DNA of 32,426 bases from the NCBI GenBank assembly GCA_003136575.1, contig PLEX01000080.1, positions 4,169 to 36,594 of the forward strand. Reading direction: 5' to 3'. A program made the translations under genes and the position numbers. The DNA is from Bryobacterales bacterium (lineage in GTDB: Bacteria > Acidobacteriota > Terriglobia > Bryobacterales > Bryobacteraceae). Within the stretch, counting starts at the first letter, position 1, and each line of letters starts with the position of its first letter. Below are positions 1 to 8,577 of this stretch, one piece after another. The notes below the pieces were generated by a model. That model was not told the origin of the DNA, made no database searches, and saw only the letters and a list, made by a program, of their open reading frames with translations.

Positions 1-118
1 CGGCCCGGGTTCCGTGTGGGGTACATCCTCTGGCTTAGCCGGATTTGCGCGGATATGAGTTAGATGCCTCGGACGCTAATCGTGTTGGCACGCCGGACCG
101 ACTCGGGGCTTCGATCGA

Positions 119-1084
119 CTACTGCTTCGCCGACGGCCCGGCCCAATACCGATCCCGTGAATTGATCGTCATCCCCGGCCGTTTGACGGCCAACTGGATC
201 CTGCGGAATTCCGAAATCGCCGCCGGCCGGTCCGAGACATACCCGATGCTGTACTGGCTGCGCAGATCTTCCTCGATCTGTTTGTAAACCTGGTCTATCG
301 TCTGCTTCTTCGAGACCTCGAAATAACTGCCTCCGGTTTCCTTCGCAAGACGCTGCATGACGCGTTTACCGAAATCGCTGCCAAAGCCACCGTCGCTGAA
401 CAGGATTGTATAGATCAGCGTGTTGCTGCGCTGAGCTTCCTGAACGGCGTCCGCCAGCGTGGCATTGCTGCCGTTTTCGCCACCGTCGGATAAAATCACC
501 AGCGCCTTACGGCCCTGCTGCCTGCTCATCACTTCCTTCGAGGCGTCGGAGATTGCGTCGTAAAGCAGCGTGCCGCCACCGTACTGGCTGCGCAGTTCTT
601 CGCGCGTCGGAGTGTTCACCATTCTCAGCGATTCCTGAAGGTCGGCGCGCGACGCGGTGAGAATCTGCTTCGTCTTCACATTCATATCGAACTGCATGAC
701 GAAAACTTTGTCTTTGCCCTCGCGCAGAACGTCGTCGATGAAGGTAAAACTCGCGCGGCGCTCGGCGTCCAGCACGTGTACCTGGCTCATGCTGGTATCC
801 ACCATGAGGCCGATCGTCAGCGGGAGATCGGTTTCGCGGGAGAAGTACCGGATAGCCTGAGGCCTGCCTTCTTCGACGAGCGAAAAATCGTCCTTGCCCA
901 GATCGCGGACGAACTGCGCCTTCTTGTCGCGCACCGTGGCGAGAACGTTGACAACCTGGACATCGGATGAGAACGACGCCGGTTCCTGCTCCTGCGACCA
1001 GCCGTGCGTGGCGCACAAGAACCCGGCCGCCAAAAACAAAGTAGCCGCAGTCGCGGCGGCGGACTTCATCGATGGTCGATTCAT
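119..1084 (-). CDS. Secreted VWA-domain protein (VWFA-related acidobacterial type)
   Basis: Predicted 321-residue exported protein. Residues 1-30 form a signal peptide ending near a GWSQ site. Residues about 40-80 are a small beta region ending in DDFSLVEEG, the sequence style that precedes the VWA domain in the acidobacterial VWFA-related family. The VWA domain follows, with a metal-binding motif DTSMS at residues 96-100 and a later ILSDGGENGS segment. Such proteins are thought to mediate metal-dependent protein contacts at the cell surface; the partner here is unknown. The frame stays open further upstream, but the ATG at 1084 was chosen because the signal peptide starts just after it; a second ATG at 1069 is also possible. 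The gene diverges from the exported-protein pair at 1366. Positions 1-118, beyond its stop, show nothing I can assign. Confidence 0.85.
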   Translation of the reverse strand: MNRPSMKSAAATAATLFLAAGFLCATHGWSQEQEPASFSSDVQVVNVLATVRDKKAQFVRDLGKDDFSLVEEGRPQAIRYFSRETDLPLTIGLMVDTSMSQVHVLDAERRASFTFIDDVLREGKDKVFVMQFDMNVKTKQILTASRADLQESLRMVNTPTREELRSQYGGGTLLYDAISDASKEVMSRQQGRKALVILSDGGENGSNATLADAVQEAQRSNTLIYTILFSDGGFGSDFGKRVMQRLAKETGGSYFEVSKKQTIDQVYKQIEEDLRSQYSIGYVSDRPAAISEFRRIQLAVKRPGMTINSRDRYWAGPSAKQ

Positions 1085-1288
1085 ACCAAATTCATTATCA
1101 CGCCGCGGAGTGCTTTCCCGCATCCGTTCGCATTGCGCTTTGAGCCCAAGGGCCCCATTGCGGATCCACCCTCCGCATGGCGCGGTCCGCAACCTGAGCG
1201 ACGTGAAGAGGATTTGGCAACCCAACGCCCTGCCGGCCTCTCGATGGGCACAGCTCCGAGGACGCAGTTCCGAAAACGCAAAACACTT

Positions 1289-1337
1289 CGGGTCCCATTT
1301 AGTGATAGACTTCTGTTTTCGGTAACGCCGGGTCCCA
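1289..1337. promoter_or_regulatory. Direct repeat CGGGTCCCA, two copies 40 bp apart
   Basis: CGGGTCCCA occurs at 1289-1297 and again at 1329-1337, a 40 bp start-to-start distance, close to four helical turns. The core GGGTCCC is nearly palindromic. The repeats lie in the intergenic stretch between the divergent genes starting at 1084 (minus) and 1366 (plus), immediately before the plus-strand ribosome site. That placement suggests a paired protein-binding site, but no regulator is identified. Confidence 0.35.
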
Positions 1338-1365
1338 AAAACCAACATTTCAAAGGAGTGGATAA

Positions 1366-2523
1366 ATGATCAACAGTCCGTTTTTCCGCCGCGCCGCGCT
1401 CGCCGCCGCAGCGGTTTCCGTAGTGGCTATCGTCGCTATTGCCGATGCCCCCGCCAACCTCACCGCCAGCCTCAAGCCCGGCAAACTTCAGATCAAATCC
1501 GCGGGCGCGCTTGCTTTCGGTCCGGACGGAGTTCTGTTTGTCGGCGATTCCCTCGGGGGCTCGGTGGTCGCAATCGACACCGGCGACCGCAACCCGTCCA
1601 AAGGCGCGGTTGCCATCAACGTCGACGGTCTCGACACTAGAGTCGCCGCAATGGTTGGCATCCCCGCGGATCAGATCGTCATCAACGACATGAAAGTCAA
1701 CCCGCTGTCGAAGAACGTTTACCTGTCGGCATCGCGCGGCAAGGGCCCCGACGCTCAGCCGCTGATCATTAAGGTCGACACCGCCGGCGCAGTATCAAAC
1801 GTCTCACTGGATAACGTCAGATTCGCTCAGGTGAGTCTGGTCGACGCACCGGAGCCGAATCCGACCGCGCGTCAGGACCCCAGAACCACCACGATCACCG
1901 ACATGAACTACGTCGACGGCAACCTGCTTGTGGCCGGAATGTCCAACGAAGAGTGGAACTCCGCGCTGCGCTCCATTCCGGTGCCTTTCAGGAACGCCGA
2001 GCAGGGCGCGACGCTACAGATCTGGCATGATTCGCACGGCCGGTATGAGACCGCATCGCCGATCCGTACTTTCGTCCCGTATACGATAGCTGGCCGGCAG
2101 TACGTCATCGCGGCCTACACCTGCACACCGTTGGTGAAGATTCCCGTCGGTGATCTCAAAGCCGGAGCCAAAGTTAAGGGCCAGACGATCGCCGACCTCG
2201 GCGCCGGAAATCAGCCGCTCGATATGGTGCCGTATAAAAAGGACGGCAGGGAATACATCCTCGTAGCCAACTCCGCGTTCGGACTGCTGAAGGTGCAGGC
2301 CGATCACCTTGAGACCTACGCCACCATCGATTCTCCGACGAAGAATCCCGGCACCGCCGGAATGCCATTCGACAAGATCACGAGCGTGACGAATGTGAAG
2401 CAACTTTCGCAACTGGATGCATCGAGCGCCGTTGTTCTCACTGCAACATCGGGACCCGGACCGGCATACGCTCCCGGTCCGCCAGTCGGACCAATGAGCC
2501 TGAAGACCATCGCCCTGCCGTAG
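1366..2523 (+). CDS. Secreted beta-propeller-like protein of unknown function
   Basis: Predicted 385-residue exported protein. Residues 1-28 form a signal peptide with a twin-Arg n-region (FFRRAAL) and a long Ala/Val core. The body is rich in short beta-strand stretches such as LAFGPDGVLFVGD near residue 52 and REYILVANSAFGLLKV near 305, a rhythm seen in NHL/SMP-30-like propellers. No catalytic motif is recognised, so a binding or structural role is only inferred. A good ribosome site (AAAGGAGTG) precedes the ATG. The stop is separated by a single base from the GTG of the next gene, so the two are almost certainly cotranscribed and translationally coupled. Confidence 0.7.
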   Translation: MINSPFFRRAALAAAAVSVVAIVAIADAPANLTASLKPGKLQIKSAGALAFGPDGVLFVGDSLGGSVVAIDTGDRNPSKGAVAINVDGLDTRVAAMVGIPADQIVINDMKVNPLSKNVYLSASRGKGPDAQPLIIKVDTAGAVSNVSLDNVRFAQVSLVDAPEPNPTARQDPRTTTITDMNYVDGNLLVAGMSNEEWNSALRSIPVPFRNAEQGATLQIWHDSHGRYETASPIRTFVPYTIAGRQYVIAAYTCTPLVKIPVGDLKAGAKVKGQTIADLGAGNQPLDMVPYKKDGREYILVANSAFGLLKVQADHLETYATIDSPTKNPGTAGMPFDKITSVTNVKQLSQLDASSAVVLTATSGPGPAYAPGPPVGPMSLKTIALP

Positions 2524-2524
2524 T

Positions 2525-3604
2525 GTGCGAAACGCGATTCTCGCAGGCGCGGTCACGCTCGGCCTCTTTTTTGTTGGCGTGGCCGCGCTTGCGCAATCTC
2601 CGGGTATCGAATTTCGGGACGGCGCGTTTCGTGTCAAAGGCTGGCAGGCGCCGCACCTGGAGCCGTCAGGAGGATGGGGCTCCGTCTTCCTGGTGTATGC
2701 CGGCGCAGGCAAGGTGCCGCCGCTGCTGGGTTCGTATGCTGTCGAATCGGGCACGCTGGTATTTCATCCGCGTTATCCTGTCGCCGGCGGCGTGCACTAT
2801 CATGCCGTGTTCCGGGCGTCTTCGGGAGCGCTTATCACGGAGGAATTCGATGGCCCCGCTCGTGCCACGATTTCCGTTGCGCGCGTCGAACAGGTTTATC
2901 CGTCAGCAGACATCCTGCCATCCAATCTGCTCCGTCTATATATCGTTTTCTCGGCTCCCATGAGCCGGGGAGAAGCGGCTCACATCCACGTGGAAGACGA
3001 CAAAGGCAAGGAACTGCCGGACGAACTCCTTCCCGGCCAGGAACTCTGGGATCCTTCTTTCCGGCGTCTCACCATGACGTTCGACCCCGGCCGAATCAAG
3101 CGCGGCCTCACATCGAATCGGACGATCGGTCCGCCAATCACCGAAGGCAAACATTACAAACTGGTAATCGATGCCGGCTGGCCCGATGCGCGCGGCGTTC
3201 CGATGGCTCAGGGTTTCTCCAGGACTTTCGTGGGCGGCCCGCCCCAGCGGACTCCTCCCGATATCGAAAAGTGGAACATAACCTCGCCGGCAAGGGGAAC
3301 CATGAGCGCTCTGGTGGTCGACTTTCCGAACCCGATGAACTACGCGTTGCTCCTGAAGATGATCCGGGTCGCTCGCGGGCAGGCTATGGTTGCCGGGAGT
3401 GTTGCGCTCGACCGCCATGAATCCGAATGGCGTTTCACTCCCGATACGCCGTGGGTGCCGGGCGCTTACCAACTCGTGATCGATACCGCCATCGAGGACC
3501 TCGCAGGCAATCACATCGGAGCCGCCTTCGACATCGACATCTTCGATAAAGTTTCAAAGACACTCGATCGTAAGTCCGTCACCATCCCATTTGCGATCCG
3601 CTGA
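2525..3604 (+). CDS. Secreted protein with Ig-like domains
   Basis: Predicted 359-residue exported protein starting at GTG one base after the preceding stop. Residues 1-23 are a signal peptide ending in ALAQ. From about residue 120 a segment with VYPSADILPSNLLRLYIVFS followed by SAPMSRG and later FDPGRIKRGL resembles a conserved family found in Acidobacteria and Planctomycetes. It is usually left as hypothetical and is similar to bacterial Ig-like (SbsA_Ig) repeats. A second similar segment near residue 250 (VVDFPNPMNYALL) suggests a repeat of the fold. No enzymatic residues are visible. The likely place of action is the periplasm or cell surface, together with the propeller-like protein upstream. 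Confidence 0.72.
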   Translation: MRNAILAGAVTLGLFFVGVAALAQSPGIEFRDGAFRVKGWQAPHLEPSGGWGSVFLVYAGAGKVPPLLGSYAVESGTLVFHPRYPVAGGVHYHAVFRASSGALITEEFDGPARATISVARVEQVYPSADILPSNLLRLYIVFSAPMSRGEAAHIHVEDDKGKELPDELLPGQELWDPSFRRLTMTFDPGRIKRGLTSNRTIGPPITEGKHYKLVIDAGWPDARGVPMAQGFSRTFVGGPPQRTPPDIEKWNITSPARGTMSALVVDFPNPMNYALLLKMIRVARGQAMVAGSVALDRHESEWRFTPDTPWVPGAYQLVIDTAIEDLAGNHIGAAFDIDIFDKVSKTLDRKSVTIPFAIR

Positions 3605-3627
3605 ATCCCCGATCACAAGGCGTTAAG

Positions 3628-3657
3628 AAAAATCGCCGGCGGACATTTCGGCGGCGA
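3628..3657 (-). terminator. Intrinsic terminator, minus strand
   Basis: Read on the minus strand, TCGCCGCCG (3657-3649) pairs with CGCCGGCGA (3641-3633) with one mismatch and a seven-base loop, followed by TTTTTCTT. It lies about 110 bases beyond the stop of the minus-strand hydrolase gene at 3769 and just after the end of the plus-strand gene at 3604, so it fits termination of the hydrolase transcript at a convergent junction. Confidence 0.55.
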
Positions 3658-3768
3658 GCAATTGCCGGTCTACGAAACGCGAAGAGCGCGGGCCGCATTG
3701 TTGGGCAGCAGATTCCCCGATTCAGCGGCAGGGGAACGCCACAACAAGTCGATTGCACCGCTTAGCGT

Positions 3769-6591
3769 TCACCTCGCTGCTGTCTCAGCGCCATTTAGCG
3801 ACGGCCCGGCGGGCTTTCCGCTTTCCAGCACGGTCCACGCCGCTTCCGCCGTCGGCGCAGTGAGCGACTGCGCCAGCGCCAGCGAACTGTTGCCCGCATA
3901 GACAAGCACCTCGTGTGACACGTCCAGAGGGTTCTTCGCTGCAAATACCAGCGCGTTGCGCTCCGAGGCGTAGGTCTTGCCGTCTACCCTAAACTCCGCC
4001 GCGGAGTAATCAAGTCCGATCTTACCGAGCCACGCCGCCAGCGCGGAGTTCGTTTCCGGACGTCCGACAAAAATCACGTCCTTATGCGCGAGCAACGCGT
4101 CGGCGACTTCGAAATCCTTATAAATCGTCGTTTCGCGCTGCATCTGTTCGCGGAATCGCGTCTGAATCTGCTCCGCCGCATACCGGTTCATGCCGGCTTC
4201 GCGCAGGGTTCCGTACACAATCACGGGCGGCATCGCGGGCAAAGACCCGCGCCTGATATCTTCCGGCAAGTACGCGGGACCATCCCCGGGCTCGGGCGTC
4301 GCGAACTGAACACGCGCCGCAGCCAGATACGATTGCGCGGTCACCGTTTTCGTACTGTTCGCGGCAAAGTAATCGCGCATTGTCCTGAGGAACGCCTGGT
4401 CGCCCGACTTCCTGCGCAGCGAATCGAGGAACAACACGCCCTTCACCTCTTCGATGCGAAACGAATTCAGCGCGTCGGGTGCCGCAAGCGCCAGTCCGCG
4501 ATAGCGGATCCGTTCGGCTTCAATCGCCTTATCCACGTCGGGTTGCTGCAGTATGCGGTAATAAGCGGCCGAACCCGCGGCAAACCAAGTATCGGCGGAA
4601 GAGGCCGGCAGTATCCAGCCCTTCCACAACTGCTCCTGACGATCTCTCCACGTCACGACCTTCGGCTTCTTCGCCGCGTCTTCTTGCTTCTTCGAACTCT
4701 CAGCCAGGCGCTCTTTTTCATTCGCGACGACCGAAGCCTTCAGCGCATCGGAAGGCTCGGCGCCGAACAAATAGTATCCCGAGGGATAAAGACCCTGGTT
4801 CGGACCCTCGCCGCCAGGCGTCTTCCACACGCTCTCATTCGGCCGGCCGAACGCCGCCCAAACCATCATGTGATTCGCCATGTCCGAACTCACGACCTTC
4901 GAATCCATGGTGCTGGCGCTGACCAGCGGCGCACTATCGAACGCCCGAAACGCGAACTGTTCGTCGATCTGTCCTTTATTGCGGTTGTAATGGTCCTGCC
5001 ACGCCAAGTCGCGAACGGTGGGGACGAACGGCACGTATTCCGGCGCGCCCTTCGGATCGGGAAGGTACTCCAGTTTCACGTCCATGTCCTTGGCGTTGTT
5101 GTTGCCCCAGTAGAAACCGGTCGTGCCGCCGAACCATTCGTTCTTCGAACTGCGCCACAGCTTTGTGTGGCTTGTGCCGAGTTCGTACATGGCGATCTCG
5201 TCGTTCTTCGCGTCGCCGATCAGCCATTCGTTCGTGTAAAGGCCGTTGTTGCGCGTCCCCAACTGCTTCACGACTTCATCGACATTGCCGCCGTACTGAA
5301 TTGCCATGCGGGCGCGGAAGGCCACCGGCGTGCCCTGCGCGTTGAATGGAGTCTGGCGGATGGTCGTTTCGGTTAACACGACGCCGGCGTCGTTCTGGTA
5401 CCAGTCCGTACCGCTTTCGATGCCGCCCGGATAACTCTGCATCAACAGGCGGTGCCCGGTCTCCGGCCGAATATCGAGCATCACGTTGGTCTGTTCGGCG
5501 AGCGTCTGCGGCCACCAGGTAACGTGCCCGATCACCATCTTGCCGTCGCGCGTGGCTGGTCCGGTTGCGGCGAACGCGCTGCAATGTTCGGTCACTTTGG
5601 ACTCGCCATCCGGTGTACCCGCATAAGCCGGGGCGGCAAACCCGGCACCTTCCATCCCAGTCGGTGTCATCCGCATCGCCGAAGAGAGCTCGTTCAGTTC
5701 CACCTCCGTATTCGCCAGAACGATGTCGACCAGATCGAGCTTGCGGCCGAGCCATTTGGCGCCTGCGGCGTTCGCACCATCGGCAATGCCGCGCATCTCC
5801 TCCAGAATTTCCTTGTCGAAGCCGCGCAGAAAAAGTGCGTCCGCCGTGGTTCGGTACGTGTTCCAGGTCTTCGCATCGGCTTTGCCGCCCAGATCGAAGG
5901 CGCAGCGCGTCAGATACTCAGGGATCTCCTTCGCCATGAGAAAACCGTGCTGATAGCCGCGCTCGTATGGCTTGCCTTCGATATGCAGATAGATCCAGCC
6001 CGCCGCCGGATACCGGTAAGCCGGGCCAAAGGTGCGAACGGCGTCGCGCGCTGGCCAACTATCGGCGCTGGACGCTTCATCCAGACTCACCCCTTCAAAC
6101 CACGCCTTGCCGCGAAACGCCCCGCCACTGCCGACAGTGAGCAATATCTGATCCCGCGCGCGGCTGGCAACGAAGCGGAGAGAAAGGCGCGTCCAATCCT
6201 GCGTTCCACCGAGCGACACCGCATGGACGTCGAACGGCATCGATGCCATGGAAATCGTGGCGCCAATGGCGATCGGGGTCCGGTCGAGTTCCCGCACGGT
6301 CAGATCTTCGGTACGCACCCAGCCGGTGAGTTCGTAAGTCTTGCCGATGGCCAACGGGATCGGAGCGGATTGAACGCGGGCGTCGTTGCTGGTGCCGGCT
6401 TCGACACGCAGCGATTTGTTCGCCTCGCGAAGTTGGGTTGAATCGGGCGTGGCGAGACCTCGCACCGCGGTCCATTCCGGCCGCTCAACCGGAGAACTGT
6501 AAAGAGGCGTGGCGGCATGGGCAGTCGCCAGCGGGAGCAGACTCAGTGGCACAAGCCAGAAGCGTAAGCGGATCACGGGAATCTCCTTCAT
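3769..6591 (-). CDS. Large secreted Ntn-hydrolase, phospholipase B / C45-like, with N-terminal jelly-roll domain
   Basis: Predicted 940-residue exported enzyme. Residues 1-27 form a signal peptide (cleavage near AHAA). Residues 35-172 look like a carbohydrate-binding jelly-roll (KTYELTGWVRT, TRLSLRF, AWFEGVSL). Residues about 200-560 match the phospholipase B-like / C45 acyltransferase superfamily. They include GKPYERGYQHG near 207, then EHCSAF with Cys337, the expected nucleophile exposed by self-cleavage, followed by GKMVIGHVTWW. Residues 620-940 are an uncharacterised C-terminal half with a Lys/Glu-rich linker near 640. The family hydrolyses amide or ester bonds; the substrate cannot be told from sequence. 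The ATG at 6591 was preferred over a GTG at 6624 because the signal peptide then begins at residue 1. It lies 90 bases behind the operon ending at 6682 and may be its last member. Confidence 0.8.
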   Translation of the reverse strand: MKEIPVIRLRFWLVPLSLLPLATAHAATPLYSSPVERPEWTAVRGLATPDSTQLREANKSLRVEAGTSNDARVQSAPIPLAIGKTYELTGWVRTEDLTVRELDRTPIAIGATISMASMPFDVHAVSLGGTQDWTRLSLRFVASRARDQILLTVGSGGAFRGKAWFEGVSLDEASSADSWPARDAVRTFGPAYRYPAAGWIYLHIEGKPYERGYQHGFLMAKEIPEYLTRCAFDLGGKADAKTWNTYRTTADALFLRGFDKEILEEMRGIADGANAAGAKWLGRKLDLVDIVLANTEVELNELSSAMRMTPTGMEGAGFAAPAYAGTPDGESKVTEHCSAFAATGPATRDGKMVIGHVTWWPQTLAEQTNVMLDIRPETGHRLLMQSYPGGIESGTDWYQNDAGVVLTETTIRQTPFNAQGTPVAFRARMAIQYGGNVDEVVKQLGTRNNGLYTNEWLIGDAKNDEIAMYELGTSHTKLWRSSKNEWFGGTTGFYWGNNNAKDMDVKLEYLPDPKGAPEYVPFVPTVRDLAWQDHYNRNKGQIDEQFAFRAFDSAPLVSASTMDSKVVSSDMANHMMVWAAFGRPNESVWKTPGGEGPNQGLYPSGYYLFGAEPSDALKASVVANEKERLAESSKKQEDAAKKPKVVTWRDRQEQLWKGWILPASSADTWFAAGSAAYYRILQQPDVDKAIEAERIRYRGLALAAPDALNSFRIEEVKGVLFLDSLRRKSGDQAFLRTMRDYFAANSTKTVTAQSYLAAARVQFATPEPGDGPAYLPEDIRRGSLPAMPPVIVYGTLREAGMNRYAAEQIQTRFREQMQRETTIYKDFEVADALLAHKDVIFVGRPETNSALAAWLGKIGLDYSAAEFRVDGKTYASERNALVFAAKNPLDVSHEVLVYAGNSSLALAQSLTAPTAEAAWTVLESGKPAGPSLNGAETAAR

Positions 6592-6681
6592 CACAGGATA
6601 GCGTCTTTTGATGAAAAGGCGCACGAACTGCCCACGCCAGCCAGCTCCTCAAATGTTTGGCCGCGCGTCGCGACCGGTGCC

Positions 6682-7320
6682 CTACTTGGCACCGGCCGGA
6701 GCGGAGCCTGGAAACGCCCAGGTTTCCGGATTCGCCGGCGGCTTAAATTCCTCGGTGCTGAATACGCGGAAATTCTCTCCGGGACCGGCGATCTTCAGTA
6801 CCAGTGCCACCTGATACTTAATGCCCTGAAAATAGGGCACGCGAATCGTATGAATCCCTCCACTTAACTGCGTCAGTCCCGTCAGCGTGACCGCAGCATG
6901 CAGCCCGCCGTTATCGATGACCGGCTTGTCGTCGATAAACAGCATCGATCCATCGTCCGACGTCAGCTCCCAGCGGTATTCGCCGGGTTTGCCGATCCAG
7001 AACTTTCCCGTGTAATCGATGGCGAACCATTCAAGTCGCTTCGAGATTCCCGGAAAACCGAGCGAATAGTCCTGGGTCGGGATGTTCAGCGACGAAGTAT
7101 AGATCGTGCCGCGCGGCTTTTCCTTCTGAAGTTCGTTCAGCTTCTTCGCTGAATGGATGTAATAGATAGTTCCCTTCAGTCCCGAAGGAATCACCACCGT
7201 GGTGCCGAAAACATAGACCTGATCGGGATCGTCGTTCTTGTCCTGCGCCGGACACTCCGCAGGCATCAGTCCGATCAGGACCGAGAGCATCGCCATCGGA
7301 AGCAGACGACGAAAAGTCAA
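6682..7320 (-). CDS. Secreted PA14-domain protein
   Basis: Predicted 212-residue exported protein, starting at TTG inside a TTGA overlap with the preceding gene. Residues 1-25 form a signal peptide. Residues about 45-190 form a PA14-type beta barrel: GTIYYIHSAKKL, then KRLEWFAIDYTGKFWI, GEYRWELTSDDGSMLFIDD near residue 115, and GGIHTIRVPYFQG. The SDDGSMLFIDDKPVIDN stretch is the characteristic PA14 signature, normally linked to carbohydrate binding. A ligand-binding role at the cell surface is therefore likely. It is the last gene of the ECF-sigma operon running from 10077, so its expression probably follows the sigma factor. A later ATG at 7296 would truncate the signal peptide. Confidence 0.8.
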   Translation of the reverse strand: MTFRRLLPMAMLSVLIGLMPAECPAQDKNDDPDQVYVFGTTVVIPSGLKGTIYYIHSAKKLNELQKEKPRGTIYTSSLNIPTQDYSLGFPGISKRLEWFAIDYTGKFWIGKPGEYRWELTSDDGSMLFIDDKPVIDNGGLHAAVTLTGLTQLSGGIHTIRVPYFQGIKYQVALVLKIAGPGENFRVFSTEEFKPPANPETWAFPGSAPAGAK

Positions 7321-7646
7321 TTTTTCCCCGGGTCCGGCTTATCGCCAGGAGGCTCCGGCGGCTTCGGCTTAATGGCTTCTATTCGCAGCGCCACCAGATT
7401 CATACGCAGATCGCGCTCGGCATCCACTTCAACCGGATCGCCGTCGTGAAACTCCGACGCTTTGGATTTCTTGCCGTCGCGGATATACTTCGTGGAACTC
7501 GTGACAAACATGCGCAGAGGCTGGCCCTGCTCCACCTCGATCACGACATGCCCGCTTTCGAAAGCCTTGAACACGCCTTCAAACGTGGCCGGCGGCGGCG
7601 ATTGCATCAAGGCGAACAAAACGGCAAGTGGTGCGAGCAGATTCAT
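7317..7646 (-). CDS. Small secreted beta protein (DUF5666-like)
   Basis: Predicted 109-residue protein with a short signal peptide (MNLLAPLAVLFALMQS). Residues 20-95 read as a small beta barrel: ATFEGVFKAFESGHVVIEV, TSSTKYIRDGKK, then DGDPVEVDAERD. This resembles the short DUF5666-type domains that occur in exported acidobacterial proteins, but the family match is by eye. The tail is Pro-rich (PKPPEPPGDKPDPG), perhaps spanning the cell wall or a disordered linker. Its start overlaps the stop of the upstream DUF4252 gene by four bases and its stop overlaps the next start, so it is translated as part of a coupled set. Confidence 0.65.
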   Translation of the reverse strand: MNLLAPLAVLFALMQSPPPATFEGVFKAFESGHVVIEVEQGQPLRMFVTSSTKYIRDGKKSKASEFHDGDPVEVDAERDLRMNLVALRIEAIKPKPPEPPGDKPDPGKN

Positions 7647-8203
7647 TTTGTCGTTTTCTTATCGGTCTTACCGTCGGCGGATTTCGGAACTCCCGCGAGG
7701 CTGGGAATCCCCATACTCCCGCTGAGTTTCAGAAGATTCTCCACGCCGAGCGAACCATCGATATAGATAATGGACACTTCGGTCTTCTGCGCGGAAATCA
7801 GCGCGAAACCTCCGATCTTATTATCTGCCGCCGCCCTGTTATAAATCTGGGTCGATTCGCCGTCTTCGCGAACATCGAGAATCACCTTCCAGTTTTTCAG
7901 GAAAGCGCGCAGCGGTTCGAGATCGCGGTCGTCGTATTGCCCGGGTTGGTCGAATTTCCATTCCCGAATATACATCCCCTTCATATTGGCGACCAACCCC
8001 TTCACGCCGTCGACATCTTTATCGTTATCGCCGCCGAGAAAACCGGATGCCAGCTTCAGCGTGTCCCCGTCGAGATTCAGATTCGTGGAAGACTTCGCGT
8101 GGGCGCCAATTTTATCGAGCTGCCTGAAGTCGAAGTCCTGAGCTACGAGCGACGGCGTAAAGCAACCCAGCGCGCCAACCACCAGCATAAGCGTTTTTTT
8201 CAT
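7643..8203 (-). CDS. Secreted DUF4252-family protein
   Basis: Predicted 186-residue exported protein. Residues 1-20 form a signal peptide (MKKTLMLVVGALGCFTPS). The C-terminal half carries the DUF4252 pattern: WKVILDVREDGESTQIYNR near residues 117-135, then IGGFALISAQKTEVSIIYIDG and a final helix GVENLLKLSG. DUF4252 proteins are exported proteins of unknown function found beside ECF sigma factors in Bacteroidetes and Acidobacteria. The ATG at 8203 was chosen for its ribosome site AGTGAGG six bases upstream; an in-frame ATG sits two codons before. It follows the anti-sigma candidate by eight bases, an arrangement suggesting that it is a target or sensor of the same circuit. Confidence 0.8.
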   Translation of the reverse strand: MKKTLMLVVGALGCFTPSLVAQDFDFRQLDKIGAHAKSSTNLNLDGDTLKLASGFLGGDNDKDVDGVKGLVANMKGMYIREWKFDQPGQYDDRDLEPLRAFLKNWKVILDVREDGESTQIYNRAAADNKIGGFALISAQKTEVSIIYIDGSLGVENLLKLSGSMGIPSLAGVPKSADGKTDKKTTK

Positions 8204-8211
8204 TGTCATCC

Positions 8212-8577
8212 TCACTGCACAAATCTGACGTTTCGTTGAACCTTCGCCCGCACCCGCTGCAACTGATTGCGCGTGATCGCAAGCGCTGTCAGCAGATCGC
8301 GCCTTGCCTGCAAGGCTTTCGTTTCCTCGCGATGCTTGTAATCGACCACCACAGCCGGAACAATCGCGATCGCCGTCACGGCAGCTGCCAGCGCGAGCGT
8401 GAACGGCCGGCGGAACCACCGCTTCGGCTCCATGCCGATTACTTTCGGATCGACAGGTGCTTTCACGGCTGCGCCAACGGTCCTCGCCAGCACCTTTCCC
8501 GCAAAATCGTGCGAAGCGGGCTCGCGCCGCAGCGCCTCGCGCAGCGTCTTCTCAAAGTTTTCATTTTCCGGAATCAT
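8212..8577 (-). CDS. Single-pass membrane protein, putative anti-sigma factor
   Basis: Predicted 121-residue protein. The N-terminal part (residues 1-50) is charged and helical (FEKTLREALRREP). One membrane segment lies at about 57-79 (FTLALAAAVTAIAIVPAVVV), followed by a charged helical C-terminal part of 40 residues. It starts in an ATGA overlap with the sigma factor stop, with GAGG upstream. There is no HxxxCxxC zinc motif, so it is not a ZAS-type anti-sigma factor. The role is inferred from position and topology: it would hold the ECF sigma factor at the inner membrane until an envelope signal releases it. A membrane adaptor with another role cannot be excluded. Confidence 0.65.
   Translation of the reverse strand: MIPENENFEKTLREALRREPASHDFAGKVLARTVGAAVKAPVDPKVIGMEPKRWFRRPFTLALAAAVTAIAIVPAVVVDYKHREETKALQARRDLLTALAITRNQLQRVRAKVQRNVRFVQ

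Noticed and set aside
4084..6441. Long open frames on the plus strand (430 and 329 codons)
   Set aside because: They are antisense to the 940-residue hydrolase gene, show no domain or ribosome site and are rich in Arg/His as expected of GC-rich shadow frames.
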